Assembly (NCBI GenBank): GCA_964519345.1
Contig: CAZFKX010000026.1
Span: 1-64,000 of the forward strand
Length of the DNA stretch: 64,000 nucleotides
Origin: Persephonella sp964519345
Lineage (GTDB): Bacteria > Aquificota > Aquificia > Aquificales > Hydrogenothermaceae
Direction: 5' to 3'
The translations under genes and the position numbers were made by a program. The notes below the pieces were generated by a model. The model was not told the DNA's origin. It did not search any database and saw only the letters and a list, made by a program, of their open reading frames with translations. Below, piece after piece: positions 17,246 to 26,249 of this stretch (positions are counted from its first letter, which is position 1; every line of letters starts with the position of its first letter).

Positions 17246-17700
17246 CTCTTTCTCCAGAAAGATAGTATTGTATCTCCGTATCTTCTTTCCTCATCAGCAT
17301 CAAAATGTTTATCTGCCCTGTGTTCAAGTATAAAAACACCATCCTTAGACAGAATATTAAGAGCTGACCTTATAAGTTTCTCATAAAATTTGTAATCGTA
17401 GGGAGGATCTGCAAAAATTATATCAAAAGGTTCTTTTTTATAAGTCTTTAAAAACTTTATGGAATCGGCTGTTACTACTTTGAAATTTCTGGAGTATTTT
17501 AATGCCTTTCTTTTTATCTGTTCTGCTCTCTTTCTATCTTTCTCAACAAAAACAACCTCGGAAGCTCCTTTTTTCAAAGCCGTAAGACCTATATCACCTG
17601 TTCCTGCAAAAAGATCCAAAAATCTCTCATCTGTAATATCGTATAAGATATTAAACAAAGCTTGTTTTACTTTAGCCGAAGTTGGTCTGATCTTTTTCAT
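17242..17700 (-). CDS. rsmD: 16S rRNA m2G966 methyltransferase RsmD
   Basis: RsmD features are present: RPTSAKVKQALFNIL at the N-terminus, a SAM loop LFAGTGDIGLTALKKGA, and catalytic FADPPYD. The enzyme methylates G966 of 16S rRNA. At 152 residues it is slightly short compared with the E. coli enzyme but complete. It is the first gene of the operon that runs to ruvB, and diverges from the NlpC/P60 gene. Confidence 0.93.
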   Translation of the reverse strand: MKKIRPTSAKVKQALFNILYDITDERFLDLFAGTGDIGLTALKKGASEVVFVEKDRKRAEQIKRKALKYSRNFKVVTADSIKFLKTYKKEPFDIIFADPPYDYKFYEKLIRSALNILSKDGVFILEHRADKHFDADEERRYGDTILSFWRKR

Positions 17701-17781
17701 GTTTTTATTATAAACTATTATTAATCTTTCAACGATTATGATTTAATAATAATGAAAAACTTTATAATATGAGGAATGTCA

Positions 17782-18369
17782 ATGGGTAGGGTTGTATCTG
17801 TATTAATGATTATCTTAATACTTTCAGGATTTTCTTTTGCAAAAAGTAAAAAACACCAGTTGATAGAAAATGATTACTACAACAGTCTTAAAATTAATTA
17901 CGCAAAAGAAAGGTATAAAGCTGTTATGGTAGATGACGGCATCCCTGCACCAAAATTTCAGAAGGATATTGTTGATTTTGCTATTGGATTTCTCGGTATA
18001 AACTATATATTTGGTGGTGAGACAAGTAGAGGAATGGACTGTTCAGCATTTGTTCAAAAGGTTTATGCTATGGCAGGAATACAACTTCCAAGGACAGCAA
18101 GATATCAGGCTGAGTATGGACTTTTTGTAAGTAGAGAAAATCTTAAACCTGGTGATCTTCTTTTCTTTCAGACATATGCAAAATTTCCATCACATGTTGG
18201 TATATATATAGGTGAAGGAAAAATGATTCATGCCTCTTCAGGTAGTAAAAGAATTATAATATCCGATATAGACAAAGACTTTTATCTGAGACATTTTCTA
18301 TTCGCAAAAAGATTGTTTCTTTACGATCCGGAAATACTTACAAAGAATAAGGAGAGTGAAAAGGAGTAA
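17782..18369 (+). CDS. NlpC/P60 family cell-wall peptidase
   Basis: A signal peptide (VLMIILILSGFSFAKS) precedes an NlpC/P60 domain with the catalytic Cys in GMDCSAFVQ, His in PSHVGIYIG and a third polar residue in MIHASSG. It should hydrolyse peptide crosslinks of peptidoglycan in the periplasm. Two ATGs are possible; 17782 is chosen over 17776 because GAGG at 17771 then has normal spacing. The stop overlaps the hslV start codon by one base (TAATG). Confidence 0.9.
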   Translation: MGRVVSVLMIILILSGFSFAKSKKHQLIENDYYNSLKINYAKERYKAVMVDDGIPAPKFQKDIVDFAIGFLGINYIFGGETSRGMDCSAFVQKVYAMAGIQLPRTARYQAEYGLFVSRENLKPGDLLFFQTYAKFPSHVGIYIGEGKMIHASSGSKRIIISDIDKDFYLRHFLFAKRLFLYDPEILTKNKESEKE

Positions 18370-18902
18370 TGGACAAAACCAGAAGCACTACAATATGCGT
18401 AGTTAGGAAAGATGGAAAAACTGTTATAGCTGGAGATGGTCAAGTTACATTAGGAAGCTCTGTTATGAAAGCTTCAGCAAAAAAAATTAGAAAACTGTAC
18501 GAGGGTAAGATACTTGTAGGTTTTGCAGGTTCAGCAGCTGACGGCCTTGCACTTATGGAAAGGCTTGAGGAAAAACTCAATAAATATAGAGGAAATCTGC
18601 TTAGAGCAGCTGTTGAACTTGCAAAAGATTGGAGAACAGATAAATTTTTAAGAAGGCTTGAAGCTGTAATGATTGCTGCTGATAAGGAAATAATGCTTCT
18701 TATATCAGGAAATGGTGATGTAATTGAACCGGATGAGCCTGTTTTAGCTATCGGATCAGGTGGTGATTACGCAAGATCAGCAGCACTCGCACTATATAGA
18801 AATACAGATCTATCTGCAAGGGAAATAGTTGAAGAAGCTATGAAGATTGCTGGGGAGATATGTATTTATACAAACAGTAATATAACTGTAGAAGAGCTAT
18901 AA
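18369..18902 (+). CDS. hslV: ATP-dependent protease subunit HslV
   Basis: The Ntn-hydrolase N-terminus RSTTICVVRKDG places the nucleophilic threonine after a short propeptide. VIAGDGQVTLG, GFAGSAADGLALMERLE and AIGSGGDYARSAA are HslV blocks. HslV forms the proteolytic chamber of HslUV. The usual downstream hslU is absent here; a PriA-like gene begins four bases later. Either HslU is encoded elsewhere or another unfoldase feeds it. Confidence 0.95.
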   Translation: MDKTRSTTICVVRKDGKTVIAGDGQVTLGSSVMKASAKKIRKLYEGKILVGFAGSAADGLALMERLEEKLNKYRGNLLRAAVELAKDWRTDKFLRRLEAVMIAADKEIMLLISGNGDVIEPDEPVLAIGSGGDYARSAALALYRNTDLSAREIVEEAMKIAGEICIYTNSNITVEEL

Positions 18903-18905
18903 AAA

Positions 18906-20984
18906 TTGTCCTGTGATATTTATGAGGAAGACATATATGTAGAAGTTGCACTACCTGTGGCACAGTTTATGACATTCACTTATAAACTGCCATTACCTTT
19001 ATACAGATCTTTAGAAAATAAAGAACTGATAGGAAGAAGGGTATTAGTTCCTTTTAAAAAAAAGGGTTTTTCTGGAATAATTACAGATATATCAGAAAAA
19101 AAGGAAAATCTTAAAAATATAAGATCTGTATATGAGATTCCTGATAAAAAACCTATTTTTACAGAAAAATATATTAGAGCTATCCAGAGAATATCCGATT
19201 ACTACATTTCACCTATTGGTGTATCTTTATACAATCTGATACCGGAAGGTTTGAGGTGGGAATATAGTAAGGAAAAGAAAAAGTGGGTCTCAAAAGGTGA
19301 GATAAACTTTATTATAACACCCAGTATATCGAAAACCGACAGTATTCCCAATATTACACAAAAAGGTAGAGAGCTTCTTGAGATACTTTTAGAAAGAGGA
19401 GAACTCAGCCTGGACCAAATAAAAGAACTCGGTTTCTCAAAAAGAACTGTTGACAAACTTCTTGAAAAAGGTCTCATAAAAAAATTAAATATACATTTCA
19501 GAGAGGTCATAGATTTAAGGCAGAACAAAAAAAGGTTTGGTAAAAGAAAAAAAAGAAAAGGTCTTTACCTACTTAGTTTTGAAAGATCTCATACCAGACT
19601 AAAAAAATATATATCTCTTTTTTCAGAAATTTTAGAAAAAAATGAAACAGGAATATTAATATATCCCAACGTTATATCCCTTAAAAAAGCTTTTGCTCTA
19701 CTTAGAAAAAAATTTGGAGATAAAGTTATACCTTACTTTGACGGTATTCCCGAAAAAGATAAGATTGATATATGGTTTTCACTCATGGAATCTTCTGGAT
19801 TTATACTGGTTGGGACATACAGTTCCGCTTTTATTCCGGCAAAGGACTTATCACTGATTATAGTTGAAGAGGAACAGTCTGAGAGTTACAAATCTTTAAG
19901 ATCACCAAGATTTGATCTAAGAAGAGCTGTTTATGAGATATACAGACAGTCAGAAGATCTTACCGTTATATACAGTTCTTCCATACCATCTGTTGAAAGT
20001 TATTACTCGATAGAAAGGGGAATCCTAAAAAGTATGGGTAAAAGTGAAAACATCCTTGACCTGAAAGCTGAAGTTCAACTCAAAAAATATGAAAAAGACA
20101 GCTATCTACATCAGTTAAAAAAGATACCTGAAGATAAAACGGTTCTTATTTTAAGCAACAGAAAAGGTTATGCCTCTTTTTTATACTGCAGTAAATGTGA
20201 AGAAGAAGTTCTGTGTGAAAGATGTGATTACCCATTAAAAGTACATAAAAAAGGGATAAAATACATACAGTGTGAGCTGTGTGGAAGAAAATACAGATAT
20301 TTAGACAGATGTTTAAGGTGCGAACTGGAACTTAAAGAGATAGGAACAGGATCAGAAAAAATTTATGAAGAAATTAAAACTATTTTTCCTGAACAGGTTT
20401 CATTTTTAGACGAAGATACAGATACAAGAATAAAAGTTGGAACAACAGTAACGGATAAAGAGATTGCTTGCAGGAAATTTGATTATATCCTAAATGTATA
20501 TCCGGATATCTTTCTATTTATGCCTGACTACAAAGGAGAGGAGATTTTCTTTAGAGCCATTTATCAGCCTTTTTTTCTCTCAAAAGAAAAATATATAATT
20601 TTTACAAACATTAAAGAAAATAAAGTATTAACCTCTATTGTTGAAAAAGATCCATCTATTTTTTACAAAAATGAGCTTGAAAAAAGGGAAAGGTTTGGAT
20701 TTCCACCTTTTAAAAGATTTATCCTTTTAACTTTCGAAAAAAAAGGATTAGATAAAGAAAATGTAAAAACTATATTTGAAAGATGGCTTTCTGAAGAAAA
20801 TATTTTTGATATAGACTACGAAGGAATATTCTATGCTTACAGATCAAAGATAAGAGGAAAAAATAGAGTTCAGATATTAATAAAAGACTTTAAAGAAAAA
20901 GAAAAACTTAAAAAACTTTATGAAAAATCCTCAGAAAAAGGTATAAAATTAATTATTGATATTGATCCAAAACAGATAGTATAA
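18906..20984 (+). CDS. priA: PriA-like replication restart protein lacking ATPase motifs
   Basis: The N-terminal DNA-binding part (VEVALPVAQFMTFTYKLP, VLVPFKKKGFSGII) and a full set of eight zinc cysteines (CSKCEEEVLCERC, CELCGRKY, CLRCE) identify PriA. The helicase motor is degenerate. Where PriA has GVTGSGKTEVY this protein has LLSFERSHTRL (about 221-231); the DEEH box reads VEEEQ (about 319); and the motif VI arginine finger (QVAGRAGR) reads IYQPFFLSK. It probably keeps fork-structure recognition and helicase loading without unwinding DNA, as reported for Deinococcus PriA. The start is TTG at 18906. The frame is intact over 692 codons, so the loss is old rather than a recent pseudogene. 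Confidence 0.88.
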   Translation: MSCDIYEEDIYVEVALPVAQFMTFTYKLPLPLYRSLENKELIGRRVLVPFKKKGFSGIITDISEKKENLKNIRSVYEIPDKKPIFTEKYIRAIQRISDYYISPIGVSLYNLIPEGLRWEYSKEKKKWVSKGEINFIITPSISKTDSIPNITQKGRELLEILLERGELSLDQIKELGFSKRTVDKLLEKGLIKKLNIHFREVIDLRQNKKRFGKRKKRKGLYLLSFERSHTRLKKYISLFSEILEKNETGILIYPNVISLKKAFALLRKKFGDKVIPYFDGIPEKDKIDIWFSLMESSGFILVGTYSSAFIPAKDLSLIIVEEEQSESYKSLRSPRFDLRRAVYEIYRQSEDLTVIYSSSIPSVESYYSIERGILKSMGKSENILDLKAEVQLKKYEKDSYLHQLKKIPEDKTVLILSNRKGYASFLYCSKCEEEVLCERCDYPLKVHKKGIKYIQCELCGRKYRYLDRCLRCELELKEIGTGSEKIYEEIKTIFPEQVSFLDEDTDTRIKVGTTVTDKEIACRKFDYILNVYPDIFLFMPDYKGEEIFFRAIYQPFFLSKEKYIIFTNIKENKVLTSIVEKDPSIFYKNELEKRERFGFPPFKRFILLTFEKKGLDKENVKTIFERWLSEENIFDIDYEGIFYAYRSKIRGKNRVQILIKDFKEKEKLKKLYEKSSEKGIKLIIDIDPKQIV

Positions 20985-20993
20985 GGAGGAGGA

Positions 20994-21497
20994 ATGGAAA
21001 GATTATATTCACCGTGGAGATCACAGTATATAGAGACATATGACAAGATAGAAAAATGCTTTTTATGTGATGCTTATAAATCTAAAGAAGATGAGAAAAA
21101 ACTCATCCTGTATAGAGGTAAAAATGTATTTGTCATTATGAATTTGTTTCCATATAACGCAGGCCATGTAATGGTATGTCCTAACGAACATATAGGAGAT
21201 TTTACAAAAATCAATGAAGAAACCCTATATGAGATATCAAAAGTAACACAGATGATGGTAAAAGCCCTTAAAATATCTCTTAATCCTGAAGGGTTTAATA
21301 TAGGCTACAACTTAGGCAGAGTTGCAGGAGCAGGTCTTGAAGATCATATTCATAACCATATAGTTCCAAGATGGAATGGAGACACAAACTTTATGCCTGT
21401 AATAGGAGATGTTAAGGTTATATCACAGGAACTCAAAGATATTTACAACAGAATAAAAAAAGCGATAAATGAGATAGAGGAAGAGGATGCTGAATAA
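20994..21497 (+). CDS. HIT family nucleotide hydrolase/phosphorylase
   Basis: The HIT active site HIHNHIVPRW (about residues 118-127) and the upstream VIMNLFPYNAGHVMVCP mark this family. The 167-residue length and N-terminal FLCDAYKS zinc-like cysteines fit the AP4A phosphorylase/adenylylsulfate-type branch common in thermophiles. AGGAGGAGG directly precedes the ATG. It overlaps the lapA-like gene by 11 bases. Confidence 0.9.
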   Translation: MERLYSPWRSQYIETYDKIEKCFLCDAYKSKEDEKKLILYRGKNVFVIMNLFPYNAGHVMVCPNEHIGDFTKINEETLYEISKVTQMMVKALKISLNPEGFNIGYNLGRVAGAGLEDHIHNHIVPRWNGDTNFMPVIGDVKVISQELKDIYNRIKKAINEIEEEDAE

Positions 21498-21882
21498 GAT
21501 AAAACTCATTTTGTGGCTTATAATCCTTCTTGCTGTAGCGTATTTTGTTTCAATGAATACACAGCCAAGTATATCTGTAAATCTTTTACCTACTTATAAA
21601 ACACCTGAGATACCATTGGCACTCGTTATTATCATAAGTGTAATTCTTGGAGCAGTTCTTATCCTTATATTTACAATAACAGATTGGGTATCTTTCAAGA
21701 TTGAGAAACTAAAACTTAAAAAAGAAATATCAAATCTTGAAAAAAATATTAAAAGATGCAGTGAAGAAAAGGATAAACTCAATGAAAGCATTAAAAAGCT
21801 TCAGGAAGAGATAGAAACATTAAAATCAAAACAAAACGTAACAGTAAAAGAAGTTGAGGTCAAAGAAGATGGGACTTTATGA
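21487..21882 (+). CDS. LapA domain (DUF1049) membrane protein
   Basis: Two transmembrane segments (about residues 6-23 and 42-64) with the LapA signature FVSMNTQPSISVNLLP between them are followed by a long lysine/glutamate coiled coil (70-120). LapA works with LapB in regulating lipopolysaccharide synthesis in E. coli. No LapB-type TPR gene is adjacent here, so the role is inferred from family only. The gene overlaps the HIT gene and the small gene after it. Confidence 0.82.
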   Translation: MLNKIKLILWLIILLAVAYFVSMNTQPSISVNLLPTYKTPEIPLALVIIISVILGAVLILIFTITDWVSFKIEKLKLKKEISNLEKNIKRCSEEKDKLNESIKKLQEEIETLKSKQNVTVKEVEVKEDGTL

Positions 21883-22006
21883 CAGAGACTATATGAAAGA
21901 AAGAGGAAAAAAACAGCCACAGTTCAGGTATGACGAAAATAGAAAATTGATTCTCATCGCCGTCATTTCTTTTATTTTAGGTTTTATTGCTGGTAAAATT
22001 ATATAA
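21869..22006 (+). CDS. 45-residue single-pass membrane protein
   Basis: The ATG lies inside the end of the lapA-like gene, overlapping it by 14 bases. The product starts MGLYDRDYMKERG, has a basic stretch, then one hydrophobic helix LILIAVISFILGFIAG near the C-terminus. The family is not recognised. The N-terminal GLYDRDY is a distinctive, soluble-looking motif. Codon use and operon placement between lapA and the aldolase support a real gene. Confidence 0.6.
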   Translation: MGLYDRDYMKERGKKQPQFRYDENRKLILIAVISFILGFIAGKII

Positions 22007-22031
22007 AACAAGGACAAAAAGGAGGATAAAG

Positions 22032-22832
22032 TTGGGCATCGGAAAGAAAGTGAGACTGGAAAGAATAATGAACAGAGATACAGGTAAAACAGTGATTGTT
22101 CCGATGGATCATGGTGTTAGTTCAGGTCCAATGAAAGGAATAATAAATATAAAAGATACAGTTGAAAAGATAGCAGAAGGTGGTGCAAACGCGATAATCC
22201 TTCATAAAGGAATGGTTGAACAGGGACACAGAGGTAAGGGAAAGGATGTTGGGCTAATAGTTCATATGTCAGCATCAACAGACTTATCAATAAGAAAAAA
22301 TGATAAAGTCCTTGTATGTACAGTTGAAGAAGCTATCAAGCTCGGAGCTGATGGCGTTTCTATACATGTTAATATTGGAGCTGAGGATGAAAAACAGATG
22401 TTAAAAGATTTTGGAGCTGTATCAAAAGCCTGTATAGAATGGCAGATGCCCCTTGTCGCCATGATATATTACAGAGGACCAGAGGTAAAAAATCCTTTTG
22501 ATCCAGATGCTGTTGCACATATAGCAAGAATAGGAGCAGAGCTTGGCGCGGATATTGTTAAAGTTCCATATACTGGAAATCCTGATACATTCAGAAAAGT
22601 TGTGGAAGGATGTCCTGTTCCTGTAGTAATAGCTGGAGGACCAAAAGTTAGTTCAGATAAAGAGCTACTTCAGATGATATATGATGCTGTTGTTGTTGCA
22701 GGTTGTGCTGGTCTTTCAGTTGGAAGAAATATATTCCAACATGAGAATGTATCAAAAATAACGTATGTATTATCAAAGATAGTTCATAAAGGAATTACTG
22801 TGAACGAAGCATTAAAACTTCTTGAGGAATAA
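22032..22832 (+). CDS. Archaeal-type class I aldolase (DhnA/FBA family)
   Basis: The (beta/alpha)8 aldolase of the DhnA family shows VIVPMDHGVSSGP, the Schiff-base lysine in DIVKVPYTG and a phosphate loop VVIAGGPK and AGLSVGRNIF. This group includes archaeal-type fructose-bisphosphate aldolase and ADH synthase for aromatic precursors. In autotrophs it usually serves gluconeogenesis; here the window also has a standard aroA, so both roles are open. The TTG at 22032, with GGAGG at 22021-22025, is preferred over an upstream ATG at 21987 inside the small membrane gene. Confidence 0.88.
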   Translation: MGIGKKVRLERIMNRDTGKTVIVPMDHGVSSGPMKGIINIKDTVEKIAEGGANAIILHKGMVEQGHRGKGKDVGLIVHMSASTDLSIRKNDKVLVCTVEEAIKLGADGVSIHVNIGAEDEKQMLKDFGAVSKACIEWQMPLVAMIYYRGPEVKNPFDPDAVAHIARIGAELGADIVKVPYTGNPDTFRKVVEGCPVPVVIAGGPKVSSDKELLQMIYDAVVVAGCAGLSVGRNIFQHENVSKITYVLSKIVHKGITVNEALKLLEE

Positions 22833-22886
22833 AGAGAATCTCCGATAATAAGAATATATAAAATATATATCAGGATAAAAAACAAA

Positions 22887-24110
22887 ATGAAAAAGATTGT
22901 CGTAGTCGGCGGGGGTTACGGAGGTGTCTCCTTCGCCAAAAGATTCGCAAAATTCAATCTTGATGCGGAAGTTTACCTTATAGATAAAAATCCTTACCAC
23001 TTTCTACAGCCTGAAGTTTACAATTTTATAGCAAACAAATATCTTATCTCAGACGTCATAATAGATCTTTCAACCCTTGCGCAAGGACTTGGTAAAACAG
23101 TTTATTTTTTCAAAGACAAAGTAATAAAAATAGATTTTGACAATAATACTGTTATAGGGGAAAAGTTTGGACTCCAGTACGATTATCTTGTGCTTGCTGT
23201 TGGAAGCAGAACATTTTTTCCTCCAATAGAAGGATTAAGGAAGCATTCATCAGGGGTTAAAACATTAACAAGAAGTCTTGATTTCAAACAGAAGTTCGAA
23301 CAAAAAATATTAAAAAAAATCCAGGAAGAAGACAAATGCTATATAGAAAAAGAAAAACAGTTTAACATAGTTGTGGGTGGTGCAGGTCTTGCAGGCGTTG
23401 AAATAGCTGCAGAAATGGCTTATTATGCAAGGATCTTTTTTCAAAAAATAGGATTTTTATGTGAAGGGCTGAGCATAACACTTATTGAAGCTGCCAATAC
23501 TATACTTCCAGGTCAACATCCCTATGTACTTGACGTTGCGTACAGAAGATTGAAATCCCTTGGTGTTGATATAATCACAGGCAGGAAAATAACAAGAGTT
23601 GAACCTGAAAAAGTTTTTTTAGAAGATGGAACTGAGATAAAGATGGATTTTCTTATATGGACTGGCGGTATCATAGGAAGTACACTTATACCAAGGCTTG
23701 GTATAAAAATGAACAGAAAAAATCAGGCTTATATAGACAAGTATTTTCGTGTTGAGGGATTTGACAACGTTTTTGCTATAGGCGACTGTGCAGAGATTAA
23801 GGATCCTGATACAGGAGATATAATACCACCAACAGCCCAGATAGCTATCCAGTCAGGCGAGATCGTTGCCGATTATATAAAATCAATACTGAAGGGAGAA
23901 CCCTTAAAATTCAAAAAACCAGAGTTCAAAGGCATGGTTTCAGCTTTAGGTGGAAAATACGGCGTAGGTATGGTAAAAAATAGTTTTAAGGTTAAAGGTT
24001 ATCCTGCATACATTTTTAAAGAGCTTGTTTTTAAACATTACAAAGTTCCTTTAAAAATGATTTCTAAAAAAGGGTATAAAGAACTGATGAAAATATATGA
24101 AGGTGTGTAA
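22887..24110 (+). CDS. NAD(P)/FAD-dependent oxidoreductase, type II NADH dehydrogenase-like
   Basis: Two dinucleotide-binding loops are visible: GGGYGGVSFAKRF at the N-terminus for FAD and VGGAGLAGVEIAAEMA (about 164-179) for NAD(P). A C-terminal FAIGDCAE and PTAQIAIQSGE complete the NDH-2 pattern. The hydrophobic, basic C-terminal helix (KELVFKHYKVPLKM) may attach it to the membrane. It probably passes electrons from NADH to quinone. Sulfide:quinone reductases share this fold, but the redox cysteine pair expected there is not visible. It overlaps the UXS gene by one base. Confidence 0.8.
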   Translation: MKKIVVVGGGYGGVSFAKRFAKFNLDAEVYLIDKNPYHFLQPEVYNFIANKYLISDVIIDLSTLAQGLGKTVYFFKDKVIKIDFDNNTVIGEKFGLQYDYLVLAVGSRTFFPPIEGLRKHSSGVKTLTRSLDFKQKFEQKILKKIQEEDKCYIEKEKQFNIVVGGAGLAGVEIAAEMAYYARIFFQKIGFLCEGLSITLIEAANTILPGQHPYVLDVAYRRLKSLGVDIITGRKITRVEPEKVFLEDGTEIKMDFLIWTGGIIGSTLIPRLGIKMNRKNQAYIDKYFRVEGFDNVFAIGDCAEIKDPDTGDIIPPTAQIAIQSGEIVADYIKSILKGEPLKFKKPEFKGMVSALGGKYGVGMVKNSFKVKGYPAYIFKELVFKHYKVPLKMISKKGYKELMKIYEGV

Positions 24111-25054
24111 TGAAAGTTTTAATAACAGGTGCAGCCGGTTTTATCGGAAGTCATTTATGTGATAGATTTTTAAGAGAAGGCTTTTACGTAATAGGTCTTG
24201 ATAATTTTTTGACAGGAAGTCCAGATAATATAGCACATCTGTTTGGAGAAAAAAATTTTAAGTTTATAAAGTACGACGTAACCAACTATATATATGTTCC
24301 AGATGAGATAGATCTTGTTCTCCACTTTGCCTGTCCGGCAAGTCCTGTAGATTACCTTCAGCATCCTATACACACAATGAAAGTAGATTCCTTAGGAACA
24401 CTTCACACACTCGGTCTTGCAAAAATAAAAAAAGCCAGATATATATTCGCTTCAACATCTGAAATATATGGAGATCCAGAAGTTCATCCACAACCTGAGA
24501 CATACTGGGGAAATGTTAACCCTATAGGACCAAGATCCGTTTATGATGAGGCAAAAAGGTTCTCAGAAGCCATGACGATGGCTTATCACAGAGAACATCA
24601 TATAGATGTAAGAATAGTTAGAATATTCAATACATATGGTCCAAGAATGAGGCTTAATGATGGGAGGGTTGTTCCCAACTTTATATCACAGGCATTGAGA
24701 GACGAAGAGCTTACCGTTTACGGAGATGGAAGCCAGACAAGAAGTTTTTGTTATATAGATGACCTTGTGGAAGGAATATTTAAGGTTTCCTTAAAAGAAG
24801 GTATAGAAGGCGAGGTTTTCAATCTTGGGAATCCTGATGAATACAGAATAATTGATTTTGCGAACATCATAATACAGAAAACAGGATCAAGATCAGGAAT
24901 AATCTTTAAACCTCTCCCTGAAGACGATCCAAAACAGAGATGCCCTGATATAACAAAAGCAAAAAAAATTCTAAACTGGGAGCCTAAAATTTCACTTGAC
25001 GAAGGGCTTGAAAATACGATACAGTATTTTAAAAATAAATTAAAGGTGGTCTAA
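24110..25054 (+). CDS. UDP-glucuronate decarboxylase-like epimerase (UXS)
   Basis: This SDR protein has TGAAGFIGSHL for NAD, the catalytic YDEAK within SVYDEAKRFSE, and blocks typical of UXS: FACPASPVDYLQHPI, FASTSEIYGDPEVHPQ and FNTYGPRMRLNDGRVVPNF. It converts UDP-glucuronate to UDP-xylose for surface polysaccharides. At 314 residues it lacks the N-terminal anchor of eukaryotic UXS. It follows the NDH-2-like gene with a one-base overlap. Confidence 0.9.
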   Translation: MKVLITGAAGFIGSHLCDRFLREGFYVIGLDNFLTGSPDNIAHLFGEKNFKFIKYDVTNYIYVPDEIDLVLHFACPASPVDYLQHPIHTMKVDSLGTLHTLGLAKIKKARYIFASTSEIYGDPEVHPQPETYWGNVNPIGPRSVYDEAKRFSEAMTMAYHREHHIDVRIVRIFNTYGPRMRLNDGRVVPNFISQALRDEELTVYGDGSQTRSFCYIDDLVEGIFKVSLKEGIEGEVFNLGNPDEYRIIDFANIIIQKTGSRSGIIFKPLPEDDPKQRCPDITKAKKILNWEPKISLDEGLENTIQYFKNKLKVV

Positions 25055-25074
25055 ATAAAAAGGAGGTTAGCGGC

Positions 25075-25173
25075 ATGGATGCATGGTTACCTTTTATTAT
25101 CATGACTGTGTTTACAATATTTACAGGTGCATTAGCGTTTTTAGCGGGAGCATTAAAAAGAGGAGAAGAGTAA
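25075..25173 (+). CDS. 32-residue membrane peptide
   Basis: A strong AGGAGG (25061-25066) precedes an ATG with a 32-codon frame. It encodes one hydrophobic helix (LPFIIMTVFTIFTGALAFLAG) and a charged tail LKRGEE. It lies between the UXS and AI-2E-type transporter genes with tight spacing. The family is not recognised; it is similar in size to small oxidase or transporter subunits, but no such partner adjoins it. Confidence 0.55.
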   Translation: MDAWLPFIIMTVFTIFTGALAFLAGALKRGEE

Positions 25174-25181
25174 TAATATAA

Positions 25182-26249
25182 GTGAGTTCTAATTACGGAC
25201 AGATAGGAAATATATTTTTTTTTATTTTCCTATCTTTCTTTCTTTTTTTAGGATACCTGCTTTTTTTACCTTTTTTAAAAGTGATCATACTGTCAATTCT
25301 AATAACAATAATATTCTATCCTGTTAAAAAAAGGTTAGATCATAAGCTTAAAAGTACTCTTTTATCATCACTTTTATCAACAGCTATCGTATTTATGTTT
25401 ATTATAGTTCCTTCTATAGTTCTTATAGCCTTTTTTACCAATCAGGTTATATCGCTTTACCCTGTTATTATTGAAGCTATATCGGAAGGTCATACACTTG
25501 AGTATTATATAAACCAGATCCCAATTCTTTCCTCAATCCATAAAGTTTTTTTACAGTCACTCCAGACACTTCATATAGAAATAGACCTTAATACAGTTTT
25601 GAAAAACATACTCAGCAATATTGCAAATTTTCTAATAGATCAGGGAAAAAGCCTTTTTATAAATATAACATTTTTAATAATAGGTATAGGTATTATGCTT
25701 GTCACAATATTTTTTCTCTTTAAAGATGGAGAAAGCCTGTATGAAAGAGTTTTAAAGCTTATCCCTTTACCAGAAAAAGACAAAAATTTTCTACTATCTA
25801 AAACTTATACAGCTATTCAGGGTGTTGTTCTCGGATCTGTACTTACAGCTATAGCTCAGGGAATACTTTCTTTTATCGGCTATTTCACGGCAGGTCTTGA
25901 GTTCAGCCTTTTTTGGGCATTTATTACATTTATCGCTGCATTTCTGCCCATTGGGGGAGCATCCTTAGTATGGATACCTATAGCCATTTACCTTTTTATC
26001 TCCAAAGGTTTAATAACTGGAATATTATTTTCCTTGTGGGGTACATTTGTTATAAGTCTGGTTGACAATATAATCAAACCAGTTGTTATAGGTGATAAAA
26101 CAAATATCCATCCTATTATACTATTTTTTGCCATACTTGGAGGTCTAAATCTGTTTGGCTTTATCGGGATATTTTTAGCACCAATAGTTGTTGTCCTTAT
26201 AGATAATATGTTGTATCTATATGCTGAGAGATTCTCATCTTCAGATTAA
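25182..26249 (+). CDS. AI-2E family transporter (UPF0118)
   Basis: Seven to eight hydrophobic segments, a central amphipathic region and the conserved C-terminal block DNIIKPVVIGDKTNIHPIIL mark this permease family. Members export autoinducer-like compounds or act as Na+/H+ antiporters, so substrate is unknown. The start is a GTG at 25182 with only a weak upstream ribosome site (GGAGAAGAG). Its last four bases overlap the convergent frdB. Confidence 0.87.
   Translation: MSSNYGQIGNIFFFIFLSFFLFLGYLLFLPFLKVIILSILITIIFYPVKKRLDHKLKSTLLSSLLSTAIVFMFIIVPSIVLIAFFTNQVISLYPVIIEAISEGHTLEYYINQIPILSSIHKVFLQSLQTLHIEIDLNTVLKNILSNIANFLIDQGKSLFINITFLIIGIGIMLVTIFFLFKDGESLYERVLKLIPLPEKDKNFLLSKTYTAIQGVVLGSVLTAIAQGILSFIGYFTAGLEFSLFWAFITFIAAFLPIGGASLVWIPIAIYLFISKGLITGILFSLWGTFVISLVDNIIKPVVIGDKTNIHPIILFFAILGGLNLFGFIGIFLAPIVVVLIDNMLYLYAERFSSSD

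Noticed and set aside
21987..22031. Upstream ATG of the aldolase gene
   Set aside because: It lies inside the 45-residue membrane gene and lacks a ribosome site; the TTG at 22032 has GGAGG at good spacing.
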